A DNA stretch of 64,000 bases from Sphingobacteriaceae bacterium. GTDB lineage: Bacteria; Bacteroidota; Bacteroidia; Sphingobacteriales; Sphingobacteriaceae. The notes under the pieces were generated by a model, which saw only the letters and a list, made by a program, of their open reading frames with translations, was not told where the DNA came from and made no database searches. This document shows positions 35,426 to 44,628 of this stretch, in pieces. The DNA lies in the NCBI GenBank assembly GCA_014380615.1, contig JACMJM010000024.1:1-64000 (forward strand), written 5' to 3'. Numbering within the stretch: the first letter of the stretch is position 1; every line of letters begins with the position of its first letter. The translations under genes were made by a program, and so were the position numbers.

Positions 35426-37531
35426 TTGGCACTTCATTCTTTAAGCACACCTATCGAATATTTAAAAGGCGTTGGTCCACAACGTGCTGATGTGCTTAAA
35501 AAAGAAATCTCGGTTTTTACTTACCAGGATCTGATTAATTACTACCCTTTCAGGTATGTAGATCGAACCCGTTTCTATAAAGTACGTGAGCTTAGTCCCG
35601 AGCTGCCAATGGTTCAAGTACTGGGGCGCGTACTTACCAAAGAAATTATCGGCGAGAAGCAATCAAAACGGCTGGTTGCTAAACTTAGGGATGAAACCGG
35701 AGTTATTGAGCTGGTTTGGTTCCAGGGAATTCGCTGGGTGGATAAAATGTTACACCCTAATGCGGTTTACGTGGTTTTTGGCAAGCCGAATGAATTTAAC
35801 GGAAAAATCTCCATCTCGCATCCCGAACTCGAATTATTTAATCCCGAATCGAATAAACTAGGAAACCTAACGCTTCAACCGGTTTATAATTCTACAGAAA
35901 AGTTAAAACAGTTTTCACTGGATACTAAGGGAATTCAGCGAATTCAGGCAAATGTGCTTGATGCGGTGATTTACGAAGTGGAAGAGACATTACCCGCGTA
36001 TCTTTTGGATCAATACAAGCTCATTACAAAACCGCAGGCACTCAAATTTATCCATTTCCCTCCCGATTCATCTGCCTTGCAGGCAGCTGTAAAAAGGCTA
36101 AAATTTGAAGAACTCTTTTTTATCCAGTTAAAACTGCTGAAAAATAAATTACTTAGAACGCAGAAGTTTAAGGGCCTGGTGTTTGATAAAGTTGGAGACA
36201 AGTTCAATACTTTTTACAAAGAAAAACTACCGTTCGACCTCACCGGCGCACAGAAAAGAGTTTTAAAAGAAATCCGTACCGATACCCAGCGGGGCATACA
36301 GATGAACCGTTTGCTGCAGGGCGATGTAGGCAGCGGAAAAACGATTGTTGCTTTAATGTGCATGCTTTTGGCGATTGATAATGGTTGCCAGGCCTGTATT
36401 ATGGCACCAACTGAGATTTTGGCGCAGCAGCACTACAATTCGATCAGGGGATTGGTATCCGATGGTTTTGTAAGTATCGCCTTGTTAACAGGCTCAACCT
36501 TAAAAAAGGAACGAAAAGTAATTCATGAGCAGCTTGCTGATGGTACATTAAAGATCCTGGTAGGAACCCATGCCTTAATAGAAGATACGGTTCAGTTTGC
36601 CAATCTGGGCTTAGCAGTTGTTGATGAACAACACCGTTTCGGTGTAGAGCAGCGGGCCAAACTTTGGAAAAAAAATACTACTCCGCCTCACGTGCTGGTG
36701 ATGACGGCTACCCCTATTCCGCGAACACTTTCCATGACTTTATACGGCGACCTGGACGTATCGGTAATCGACGAACTCCCGGCCGGTCGTAAGCCGATTA
36801 AAACCATTCATTTGTTTGAAAGCCAGCGCTTAAGAATGTTTGGTTTTATGCGGCAGGAAATTGCTCTCGGCAGGCAGGTATATATTGTTTATCCTTTAAT
36901 TAAGGAAAGTGAAAAATTAGATCTCTTATATTTAGAAGCGGGAATTGAAACCATTTCACAAGAGTTTCCACTGCCCGATTTCCGTATCAGTATCGTCCAC
37001 GGAAAATTAAAACCAGCTGAAAAGGATTTTGAAATGCAGCGTTTTATTAAAGGAGAAACACAAATTATGGTTGCGACAACCGTAATTGAAGTAGGGGTAA
37101 ATGTTCCAAACGCAAGTGTGATGATTATTGAAAATGCCGAGCGTTTTGGACTTTCACAATTGCATCAGCTTCGTGGCAGGGTTGGGCGTGGAGCCGAACA
37201 ATCGTATTGTATCCTGATGAGCGGCAATAAACTAAGCAAAGAGGCTAAAGTTCGATTAGAAACCATGGTGAAAACCAACGATGGCTTTGCAATATCCGAG
37301 ATCGATTTGCAATTGCGTGGACCAGGTGATATGGAAGGAACCAGGCAAAGCGGTGTTTTAGATTTGAAATTAGCCGATCTCACTCAGGATCAGAATATCT
37401 TACAAGAGGCCAGAAATGAAGTAATCAGAATATTTGAAGAGGATCCTGATTTGGCTTTGGACAAGAACCTTTTACTGAAGCGCTTTTTTAGTAGAAAGGA
37501 CCGCGGAATTTCTCTCCATAATATTTCATGA
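35426..37531 (+). CDS. recG: ATP-dependent DNA helicase RecG
   Basis: Remodels stalled replication forks and Holliday junctions. A 701-residue protein with the wedge/OB domain (about 1-250; PIEYLKGVGPQRADVLKKE, YPFRYVDR). Helicase motifs follow: LTGAQKRVLKEI (Q-like), LLQGDVGSGKTIVA (Walker A), VVDEQHRFGVEQR (DEQH box), VMTATPIPRTL (III), MVATTVIEVGVNVPNA and LSQLHQLRGRVGRG (VI). The TARP-type C-terminus includes ISEIDLQLRGPGDMEGTRQSG. It starts at TTG 35426, which gives the normal family N-terminus; no nearby ATG fits. Confidence 0.96.
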   Translation: MALHSLSTPIEYLKGVGPQRADVLKKEISVFTYQDLINYYPFRYVDRTRFYKVRELSPELPMVQVLGRVLTKEIIGEKQSKRLVAKLRDETGVIELVWFQGIRWVDKMLHPNAVYVVFGKPNEFNGKISISHPELELFNPESNKLGNLTLQPVYNSTEKLKQFSLDTKGIQRIQANVLDAVIYEVEETLPAYLLDQYKLITKPQALKFIHFPPDSSALQAAVKRLKFEELFFIQLKLLKNKLLRTQKFKGLVFDKVGDKFNTFYKEKLPFDLTGAQKRVLKEIRTDTQRGIQMNRLLQGDVGSGKTIVALMCMLLAIDNGCQACIMAPTEILAQQHYNSIRGLVSDGFVSIALLTGSTLKKERKVIHEQLADGTLKILVGTHALIEDTVQFANLGLAVVDEQHRFGVEQRAKLWKKNTTPPHVLVMTATPIPRTLSMTLYGDLDVSVIDELPAGRKPIKTIHLFESQRLRMFGFMRQEIALGRQVYIVYPLIKESEKLDLLYLEAGIETISQEFPLPDFRISIVHGKLKPAEKDFEMQRFIKGETQIMVATTVIEVGVNVPNASVMIIENAERFGLSQLHQLRGRVGRGAEQSYCILMSGNKLSKEAKVRLETMVKTNDGFAISEIDLQLRGPGDMEGTRQSGVLDLKLADLTQDQNILQEARNEVIRIFEEDPDLALDKNLLLKRFFSRKDRGISLHNIS

Positions 37532-37588
37532 TATCTTCCTTAAAACTCTAATTTGGCAGTGTTGTTAGCATTCAGATAACTATTTAAA

Positions 37589-38872
37589 GTGGAGAATCCC
37601 GACTCAGATAATTCCGGTCAATCGAAAAAAGATCCCTATGCCGCTCTTCGCTTTGCGGAATTTCGCTCATTTCTGGGAATTCGCTTTTTTCTAACCTTTG
37701 CTTATCAGATACAGGCTGTAATTGTTGGCTGGTATATTTATCAATTAACAAAAGACCCTTTTTCACTTGGCTTAATAGGTTTGGCCGAGGCAATACCTGC
37801 CTTGGGAATTGCGTTGTACGGCGGCTATGTGGCTGATAAATCTGAAAAGACGATTTTACTCAAGTTGATCCTGGCTTGGATGTTTGTTTGTTCGCTGGTT
37901 CTGTTTTTAATTACACTTCCATCGCTCGCAGAAAACGTAACCCAGACTACAATTATTTGGGTGATTTATTCTATGATATTTTTTATAGGCATAGCGCGTG
38001 GTTTCATGGGGCCGACCGTATTTTCACTAATGGCTCAGATCATCCCGCGCGAGCATTACCCCAATTCGTCCACCTGGAATAGTGCCGGATGGCAGGTAGC
38101 ATCGATCGCCGGTCCCGCCTTCGGTGGATTGGTGTATGCTTACCAGGGTATATCAGTTACGTTCTTTTTAATCCTTGTTTTTTTAATTATATCCTTCGCC
38201 TGCACCTTCTTCCTTAAAAAGAGACCTCCGCAATTCGTTCCGAAAGAAAGTATTTACGAAAGTCTTTCCGAAGGTATTCGATTTGTATTTCGTAGCAGGA
38301 TGATGCTGGGTGCTATGAGCCTTGATCTGTTTTCAGTATTTTTCGGAGGTGCGGTAGCGCTTATTCCGGTTGTAGCCAGCGAGGTTTTGCATGTAGGCGC
38401 AGAGCAGTTTGGAATGATGCGTGCCGCTCCTGCAATAGGAGCGGTGTTAACCATGCTGATTATGGCCAGGCATTCGCCTATGGGTAAACCATGGCGAAAT
38501 CTTTTATTAGCGGTTACCGGATTTGGTTTGTCAATTATCGGTTACGGCTTGTCAACCAGTTTTTATCTCACTTTGGTATTTCTGTTTCTGGAAGGAGTGT
38601 TTGACAGTGTTAGCGTGGTCATCCGCTCAACTATTATGCAGTTGCTAACTCCCGATGATATGCGCGGAAGGGTTTCGGCGGTTAACTCGATGTTTATCGG
38701 GTCTTCCAACGAAATCGGAGCATTTGAATCCGGTTTAACCGCCCGGTTAATGGGCACTGTACCGGCTATTCTCTTTGGCGGAAGTATGACCTTGATAATA
38801 GTTTCGCTAACGTATTTGAAAACCAAAAAGCTGGTTCCGCTGGGCTTAAAAGAAATTCATACTCCTGAATAG
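37589..38872 (+). CDS. MFS transporter (MFS_3/EntS-like)
   Basis: A 427-residue secondary transporter with about 12 transmembrane helices, opening LRFAEFRSFLGIRFFLTFAYQIQAVIVGWYIYQLTKDPFSLGLIGLAEAIPALGIALYGGYVADKSEKTILL. The GGYVADKSEK loop between helices 2 and 3 is the MFS motif A equivalent. The PEST-free basic loop after helix 6 (FFLKKRPPQF) and MRGRVSAVNSMFIGSSNEIGAFESGL match the MFS_3 group of exporters. The start is GTG at 37589. Substrate unknown; drug or siderophore export is possible. Confidence 0.87.
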   Translation: MENPDSDNSGQSKKDPYAALRFAEFRSFLGIRFFLTFAYQIQAVIVGWYIYQLTKDPFSLGLIGLAEAIPALGIALYGGYVADKSEKTILLKLILAWMFVCSLVLFLITLPSLAENVTQTTIIWVIYSMIFFIGIARGFMGPTVFSLMAQIIPREHYPNSSTWNSAGWQVASIAGPAFGGLVYAYQGISVTFFLILVFLIISFACTFFLKKRPPQFVPKESIYESLSEGIRFVFRSRMMLGAMSLDLFSVFFGGAVALIPVVASEVLHVGAEQFGMMRAAPAIGAVLTMLIMARHSPMGKPWRNLLLAVTGFGLSIIGYGLSTSFYLTLVFLFLEGVFDSVSVVIRSTIMQLLTPDDMRGRVSAVNSMFIGSSNEIGAFESGLTARLMGTVPAILFGGSMTLIIVSLTYLKTKKLVPLGLKEIHTPE

Positions 38873-38935
38873 CCGCTTCAATTTTTAAATCAAATCCATT
38901 TGGGTATTGCTTTGTTAATGCTGAAAAGATCTATA

Positions 38936-39274
38936 ATGAAAGCATTCTCAAATCTAATTTTAATCAGTGCGGTTGTTTTTGTAACCTCCTGCACTTCATC
39001 GTCCAGTGACAGTAATTCCTACCAATCAGGTACTGGTTCTGTAATGGATACCAGCAGATTAAATGCGCCTGCGGATACTTCTGTGATGCAGGGTCAATAT
39101 GAAGAAAATGGCAAGCAATCATCCAGAACCTATATCGGGACGGATACAACCGGAAAAAGTACTTCTGGGGTACATGAACAGTCTGGTGGCAGCTCTCTTG
39201 GAGCGCAGGAATCATCAGAAAGCTCTGCAGCTGGCTCAAGTGAAACTAAAGCAGCACCTGCTTCAGGACATTAA
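38936..39274 (+). CDS. Small Ser/Thr-rich lipoprotein
   Basis: A 112-residue protein with a lipoprotein signal (MKAFSNLILISAVVFVTSC, lipobox VTSC, Cys19). The mature part is low-complexity, rich in Ser, Gly and Thr (CTSSSSDSNSYQSG, EQSGGSSLGAQESSESSAAGSSE). No domain is recognisable. An in-frame upstream start at 38900 would bury the lipobox, so the ATG at 38936 is preferred. A bidirectional terminator follows at once. Function unknown. Confidence 0.72.
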   Translation: MKAFSNLILISAVVFVTSCTSSSSDSNSYQSGTGSVMDTSRLNAPADTSVMQGQYEENGKQSSRTYIGTDTTGKSTSGVHEQSGGSSLGAQESSESSAAGSSETKAAPASGH

Positions 39275-39310
39275 ACGAAAAAATCCCACATTTAGTGGGA
39301 CTTTTTCGTT
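39274..39310. terminator. Bidirectional Rho-independent terminator
   Basis: Inner stem TCCCAC (39284-39289) with GTGGGA (39295-39300), loop ATTTA. It is extended past one A/C mismatch by A-rich 39274-39282 pairing with the TTTTTCGTT at 39302-39310. The A/T arms supply a T-run on both strands, so it can end both the plus-strand lipoprotein gene and the minus-strand gene ending at 39323. Confidence 0.88.
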
Positions 39311-39322
39311 ATTCAAGTTGAT

Positions 39323-39934
39323 TTAAAATTTAAATCCTAAACCTAATTGAATAACCTGATTTCTGTATTCAGGAGTTTCTGAATTTCCGTTTCCCTCATT
39401 TTTTTGTAAGTCGAGCGCATAACGTGCAACTAAGCTGGTTCTGGTACCAACGTTAAATCCGACACCGATTACACCGCCGATAAGATTTTTTCTCAGGTCG
39501 TCATTCTCTGCCTTAACTGTTCTTCTGTATTCATCGTCACCGGTTTCAAATTTCTCGGTAGTTGAGGTTAAAAAAGATACTTGCGGGCCTAAATGGATAT
39601 TAAAACCACTGGAGGTTCCGATTTTTAAAAGGATTGGAATTTCGACAAAATTGGTGGTAACCGTGTAGTCGTTATCGGCACCGAAAAGTGTCCGGCCGCT
39701 TGATTTATACCCTTTTTGCGAAAACATTAATTCGGGTGCGAAAGAGATCTGGCTGGCAATCGGAATATCTAAGGTTATTCCTGCATGAAAGCCGGGTTTA
39801 AATTCAGTTTCAAAGTTATCATCGCCGGTTCTGATCATGTTCGCGAAGTTAACTCCTACTCTTCCACCTAAAGATTGTGCGTTAACTGCAACCGCAGAAA
39901 CCAGCACAGAAAATAAAATAAGTATACGTTTCAT
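39323..39934 (-). CDS. Small outer-membrane beta-barrel protein (PorT-like fold)
   Basis: A 203-residue protein with signal peptide MKRILILFSVLVSAVAVNAQ. Alternating strands follow (LGGRVGVNFANM, FKPGFHAGITLDIPI, ISFAPELMFSQKGYK, YTVTTNFVEIPILLKIG, GFNIHLGPQVSFL) and end in an aromatic residue (VIQLGLGFKF), as expected for an eight-stranded outer-membrane barrel of the OMP_b-brl/PorT family. Such proteins are abundant in Bacteroidota; its function is not known. Monocistronic, sharing the terminator with the convergent gene. Confidence 0.85.
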   Translation of the reverse strand: MKRILILFSVLVSAVAVNAQSLGGRVGVNFANMIRTGDDNFETEFKPGFHAGITLDIPIASQISFAPELMFSQKGYKSSGRTLFGADNDYTVTTNFVEIPILLKIGTSSGFNIHLGPQVSFLTSTTEKFETGDDEYRRTVKAENDDLRKNLIGGVIGVGFNVGTRTSLVARYALDLQKNEGNGNSETPEYRNQVIQLGLGFKF

Positions 39935-39973
39935 AATTGTGTGTTTTAACGTGTATTGAAATTATCATGCCAA

Positions 39974-40003
39974 TTTGGTTAACATCGGCTTTTTGTAACC
40001 AAA
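39974..40003. repeat. 8-bp inverted repeat in the divergent promoter region
   Basis: TTTGGTTA (39974-39981) and TAACCAAA (39996-40003) are perfect complements 14 nt apart, between the divergent beta-barrel and GH3 genes. A second small dyad, AGAATTG/CAATTCT (40059-40076), lies 15 bp before the GH3 ATG. Either could bind a regulator. Confidence 0.4.
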
Positions 40004-40091
40004 CAGCTTGCTATATAAATTGTTTGCTTTACAGGCTTAGACCTTATCTTTACTGTATAGAATTGAATACAATTCTTTGAAACACACATTT

Positions 40092-41861
40092 ATGAACTTT
40101 AAATCTTTTTTTCGGATATTCCTGATAGTAGCTTCATCTCATGCATTTGGACAACAGGGTAATAACTTTACAGTTCAAAACCCCCGGCAAGATGACTGGG
40201 TTGATTCGGTATTCAAAAAACTTAATCGCAGGGAAAAGATAGCTCAGCTATTTTTTTTAAGGGCTCATACCGATAAAGGAAAAGCTTACGAAGCAGCAGT
40301 AGGCGCTATGATAAAAAAGAACAAGGTTGGAGGGCTGGTATTTTTTCAGGGTGGTCCCGGAAGGCAGGCCGCACTTACAAATACCTATCAGCAGCTTTCT
40401 GAAGTTCCTTTATTAATTGCCATGGATGCCGAATGGGGTTTGGGGATGCGTTTAGACAGTACTGTTTCTTACCCCTATCAAATGACTTTGGGCGCAATTC
40501 GAGATACGAATATAGTTTATCTGATGGGCCAAAAAATCGCCCGTGACTTTAAGCGCCTTGGTATGCATATAAATTTTGCTCCCGTAGTTGATGTAAATAA
40601 TAATCCCAACAACCCGGTTATCAATTATCGCTCGTTTGGCGATAATGAATATAATGTTGCCAGCAAAGCGGCGGCCTACATGAAGGGCCTGCAGGACGAA
40701 GGGATCCTGGTAAGCATTAAACATTTCCCGGGTCATGGAGATACTAATGTAGATTCGCATAGTGATTTGCCGGTTTTGAGTTTTAGCAAACAGCGTCTTG
40801 ATTCGCTTGAATTATATCCCTTTAAAGAACTTATCAGGCAGGGAGCATCTGGTGTTATGGTAGCGCATATGAATATCCCTTCGCTTGATAGTACCAAAAA
40901 TCTTCCTTCAACCTTGTCTGCTCCTATTGTAACCGGCTTGTTAAAGCAACAACTCGGTTTTAAAGGTCTGGTGTTTTCCGACGCTATGGAAATGAAAGGG
41001 GTTGTTAAATATTTCCCCGACGGGGAAGCAGATGTGCGTGCGGTAATAGCGGGTAACGATGTTATCGAACTGTCGGAAGATGCGCCAAGAGCAATAAAAT
41101 TAATAAAACGCGCTATTAGGAAAGATAGAATTTCCATGGATCAGATTGATGAAAGCGTTAAGAAAATCCTGGCTGCGAAATATTGGGCCGGACTAAGTAA
41201 GCCAGCAGTTATCAATACCCTTAACGTGTATGAGGATTTGAACGGAGGCGAAGCACTCGCGCTTAACCAACGGCTTTCGGATGCGGCGGTAACGGTTTTA
41301 AAAAGCGATAGCCTGATAAAGCAATTGGATCCTAACCGGAAAACAGCAATAATTAGCCTGGGAGTAACAGAAGTAAGCACTTTCCAAAAGGAAATGCAAA
41401 AGCGTTTTAGTAATTCAACCAATTTTATTGTGTCTAAAATCGCGTCAGCTGCTGATATTAAAAACGTTTCTAAAGATTTGAGAAGTTTCGATCAGGTTAT
41501 TGTTGCTATTCATGATTACCGTAAACGGCCCCAAAGCAGCTTGGATTATAATAATGAATTAAAGGCTTTTATACGCGACCTGGCTAAGCTTAATACTGTA
41601 ACATGTGTTTTCGCCAATCCTTATTCCATAAGAGGATTAAAAGGTATCGAAAAAAGTAAATCATTACTGATAGGCTATCAAAACAGCGACGAGATGCAGC
41701 TGGCAGCCGCGAAGGTATTAAGTAATCAAATGCAGGCCTCGGGCAGTTTGCCGGTTACTATAAATGAAGTTTTCAAAACCGGAGACGGAATTATGTTTTT
41801 TCCTGTGCCTCGTAGTGTAAGCGGTCGGTTAATTAATCAGAAAGCTGAGGGTACCGACTGA
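40092..41861 (+). CDS. Exported glycoside hydrolase family 3 (NagZ-like beta-N-acetylglucosaminidase)
   Basis: A 589-residue enzyme starting MNFKSFFRIFLIVASSHAFGQ (signal peptide). The GH3 catalytic barrel has IAMDAEWGLGMRLDS, LGMHINFAPVVDVNNNPNNPVINYRSFGD and the NagZ-type signature SIKHFPGHGDTNVDSHSDLPVL, whose His-Asp pair is diagnostic for N-acetylglucosaminidases. VFSDAMEMKG holds the nucleophile Asp. A C-terminal GH3_C-type domain follows. Many Bacteroidota homologues carry an added serine-hydrolase domain; it is absent here. Role inferred in muropeptide recycling or glycan trimming. Its tail overlaps the next gene by 25 bp. Confidence 0.88.
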   Translation: MNFKSFFRIFLIVASSHAFGQQGNNFTVQNPRQDDWVDSVFKKLNRREKIAQLFFLRAHTDKGKAYEAAVGAMIKKNKVGGLVFFQGGPGRQAALTNTYQQLSEVPLLIAMDAEWGLGMRLDSTVSYPYQMTLGAIRDTNIVYLMGQKIARDFKRLGMHINFAPVVDVNNNPNNPVINYRSFGDNEYNVASKAAAYMKGLQDEGILVSIKHFPGHGDTNVDSHSDLPVLSFSKQRLDSLELYPFKELIRQGASGVMVAHMNIPSLDSTKNLPSTLSAPIVTGLLKQQLGFKGLVFSDAMEMKGVVKYFPDGEADVRAVIAGNDVIELSEDAPRAIKLIKRAIRKDRISMDQIDESVKKILAAKYWAGLSKPAVINTLNVYEDLNGGEALALNQRLSDAAVTVLKSDSLIKQLDPNRKTAIISLGVTEVSTFQKEMQKRFSNSTNFIVSKIASAADIKNVSKDLRSFDQVIVAIHDYRKRPQSSLDYNNELKAFIRDLAKLNTVTCVFANPYSIRGLKGIEKSKSLLIGYQNSDEMQLAAAKVLSNQMQASGSLPVTINEVFKTGDGIMFFPVPRSVSGRLINQKAEGTD

Positions 41862-44605
41862 CTAAGGCCAGGATTTTGAGGTTGCTTCGCTCCTTTTGAG
41901 AACTTTCTCACTTGCATATTAAACGAGAGCAGGAAGTATCTTGCCAGGCGGTTACTCTGGCTATCGGAAATATAACTGGATGTTACTACTCTGTTAATAC
42001 CTATGTTTTGGTTAAACAAGTCGTATCCCTGTAAGCGAAGTGTTCCCATGTTGTTTTTTAGGAATTTTCGCTCGAAGTAGATGTTTAGCAGGTTAGGGTT
42101 TCTGCTGATAGACTGATAGCCGTAATTAAGCTGTTTTGTAAAGTCGTATCCCAGGGTGTACTTTTTAAAAAAGAAGTTTCTCCCACCCATGGATAGGTTA
42201 AGCGTTTTACTTTCCGTTTCATTTTGCCGCTTTTCAAAAATGGTTTTTGACTTTCTTAACCGGTAGTCAGCAGCGAGATTTACATCTACAATGTTTTTTA
42301 AATCTATTCTGAAAGTTGCTCTGGGCATAATACTCCAGGTATTTCCGTTGTTTCTAAAATCATCAATAAACGAGGCGCTGCTATTATAGTTTCCTACGCT
42401 GGCAACGGTAAGCGTATATTTTTTTTGCGCAAAAGGATAAGTGTAAGATATATTTCCGTTTACTCCGAAAAAGCCATCGGTATTGATATAGGTTGTAGTA
42501 CGGCCAATACTATCGTTGGTAATGCTGGTTACTATTTTATTCTCAACCTGGTCGAATGCGATGTTTGCAGACAGCAGCTTTCCGCTTTTGGGATTTGAAT
42601 CTGTTTTTCGGTAATTTAAGCTCACCCTGTGGGTAAATTCGGGATTTAGATTCTCGTTCCCTATCAGGATATTATTTAAGTTAGAGCTATCCCTGAGTGG
42701 TTGTAATTGCTGAAAATTAGGTTCAAAACTCGATCCGTTGTAATTAAGCGTAAGCGACTCTGTTTTCGAAAAATTATAGGAAAAGCGCAGGGTTGGAATT
42801 ACATTAAAATTATTTTTAGATGTAGTTACTTTCCTCACGATGTTTTCACCTTTTAATGACGACGGTTGAGCTACCACACCCGCGGTGTAATTATATTTTA
42901 CGGTTCTCCCCGAATAACTCAGACTAAGCCGGTTAGTATAAAACTGATACTTAAAATCATTGCTCTGCAAAACATTGTAAACCTCAATCCCTGTAAGCGG
43001 ATTAACGTCAAACACCTGCTTTAAACTTTGCGAATTAGATTTCGACCAGGTGTAACTAACTTCCAGAAAGGAAGCTTTCCCGATAGGTTCTCTAAACGAA
43101 GCCCTTGCGGAGGATTTTATGTTTTCATTCTCCGAATCGTTTAACTGATCCTGAATGGTTTTATTGCTGGTAACCGGCGATCTGCTTGAGTCAACACGGT
43201 CATAAATTCTTAAATAGTCTCGATCCTGATCGCGGCTTGAAAAGTTAAGCGTTGAATTAAGTGTGAGACTTCTTCGCGGCTTTTTAAATGAATGATTGAA
43301 TAAAATATCAGTTCCGTAGTTTGGAACAAGGGATTGATTGCCGGTTGTATTATTATTAAACGAATACCGCAGGCCCCGGCGGGTCCGGGATAAGCCTGTA
43401 TTATTGGTTGATGAACTATTATAAGAGAAGTAGGGACTTATTTTGATATAATTTTTCTTGTTTGCGCGGTATTCAAAACTACCGGTAAAGCGATGATCGC
43501 TGTTTTCTAAACTGCTGTTATTATTACCCGAACTGATAGTTGTATCGATAGCCGTCGAGTTTTTTAAGGGGTTGAAGCTTTGCGAAAAATTATTGCTGAT
43601 AGAGGTGTTTTTTGTTGAGGCATAACTATAACTGCCGCCATAACTTATTTTTTTCTTGTATACGTTTTGGAAATCTATCCCTCCAGATAGGGTATTAGTA
43701 AAGCCGTCCCCTCCTCGTGCCCCGGCGGCAAAATTCGCTCCTCGCGCGCCTCCACCGCGGCCACCGCCATCGAAGTTAAAGCCGTTTCTATTGATATTGT
43801 TAGAAAGTAACTGCACAGCAAGTCGTCTTTCTTCTAAAAAATTAGTCAAACTCAAACTTCCAAGATAGCGTTCTCTGTCTCCGCCGGCCACCGCGGCATT
43901 GCCATACGAGCCTCTATTTTTACCTGGTTGGATAGTTATGTTGATGATCTTTTCTGGTTCACCGGTTTTAACACCGGTTAAATTAGCCTCGTCACCATAA
44001 TCATCTATTATCTGGATGTTTTTGATGATATCGGCCGGCAGATTTTGAGTGGCGGTTTGAACATCTCCTCCAAAAAAATCTTTTCCGTTAATCCGTATCC
44101 GGGCTACTTTTTTCCCCTCGGTTTCAACATTGCCGTCTTTATCTACTACAACGCCGGGCAGCTTTTTCAAAATTTCTTCAACGGCGGAACCTTCTGGTAC
44201 CGGATATGCCGCCGCGCTGTATTGCACGGTATCTTCTTTTACCGTTACCGGCGTAACCCCCGAAATAATAATTTCATTCAATTCGTTATGGTTCTCCCGC
44301 AGGATAATTTTCGGAATAGTTATGGTTAACAGATCATCAGTGAACGAATATTCCCGAGATAGTGATGTAAAGCCAATGCTCGATACGTTGATCGAAAATT
44401 GAGACGACTTTACAGAACGAAAGGTAAAGTTGCCATTTACATCGGTAATCGTCAATAAGGTGTCCTTGTTCCCGGTAAGCTTAATAGTGGCTGATATAAT
44501 TCCCGTAGAGGCAGTATCCTGTACCGTTCCGCGTACCTGTTTAGTTTGGGCGAATACATTGCCGCATAAAAAGAATAATAGCAGAAAAACTAAACGACTA
44601 TACAT
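41837..44605 (-). CDS. Outer-membrane beta-barrel receptor with carboxypeptidase-like regulatory domain (second paralogue)
   Basis: A 922-residue protein. Signal peptide MYSRLVFLLLFFLCGNVFAQ; CarboxypepD_reg-like domain (about 22-100, VRGTVQDTASTGIISATIKLTGNKDT); a TonB-receptor plug-like domain (VPEGSAVEEILKKLPGVVVDKDGNVETEGKKVARIRINGKDFFGGDVQTATQNLPADIIKNIQIIDDYGD); then a long barrel (OMP_b-brl_3). No TonB box is evident, so energised import is uncertain. It lies 23 bp after a close paralogue. It has a shorter Gly/Arg patch (GGGRGGGARGANFAAGARGG) at the same site as the glycine-rich loop of that paralogue. Confidence 0.88.
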   Translation of the reverse strand: MYSRLVFLLLFFLCGNVFAQTKQVRGTVQDTASTGIISATIKLTGNKDTLLTITDVNGNFTFRSVKSSQFSINVSSIGFTSLSREYSFTDDLLTITIPKIILRENHNELNEIIISGVTPVTVKEDTVQYSAAAYPVPEGSAVEEILKKLPGVVVDKDGNVETEGKKVARIRINGKDFFGGDVQTATQNLPADIIKNIQIIDDYGDEANLTGVKTGEPEKIINITIQPGKNRGSYGNAAVAGGDRERYLGSLSLTNFLEERRLAVQLLSNNINRNGFNFDGGGRGGGARGANFAAGARGGDGFTNTLSGGIDFQNVYKKKISYGGSYSYASTKNTSISNNFSQSFNPLKNSTAIDTTISSGNNNSSLENSDHRFTGSFEYRANKKNYIKISPYFSYNSSSTNNTGLSRTRRGLRYSFNNNTTGNQSLVPNYGTDILFNHSFKKPRRSLTLNSTLNFSSRDQDRDYLRIYDRVDSSRSPVTSNKTIQDQLNDSENENIKSSARASFREPIGKASFLEVSYTWSKSNSQSLKQVFDVNPLTGIEVYNVLQSNDFKYQFYTNRLSLSYSGRTVKYNYTAGVVAQPSSLKGENIVRKVTTSKNNFNVIPTLRFSYNFSKTESLTLNYNGSSFEPNFQQLQPLRDSSNLNNILIGNENLNPEFTHRVSLNYRKTDSNPKSGKLLSANIAFDQVENKIVTSITNDSIGRTTTYINTDGFFGVNGNISYTYPFAQKKYTLTVASVGNYNSSASFIDDFRNNGNTWSIMPRATFRIDLKNIVDVNLAADYRLRKSKTIFEKRQNETESKTLNLSMGGRNFFFKKYTLGYDFTKQLNYGYQSISRNPNLLNIYFERKFLKNNMGTLRLQGYDLFNQNIGINRVVTSSYISDSQSNRLARYFLLSFNMQVRKFSKGAKQPQNPGLSQSVPSAF

Positions 44606-44628
44606 AGTAACAGCTCAGCTGTTTCAAT

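Noticed and set aside
39099-39326. Plus-strand frames over the small Ser-rich lipoprotein
   Set aside because: The frame with the lipobox (38936-39274) is the better gene, and the others run through the terminator.
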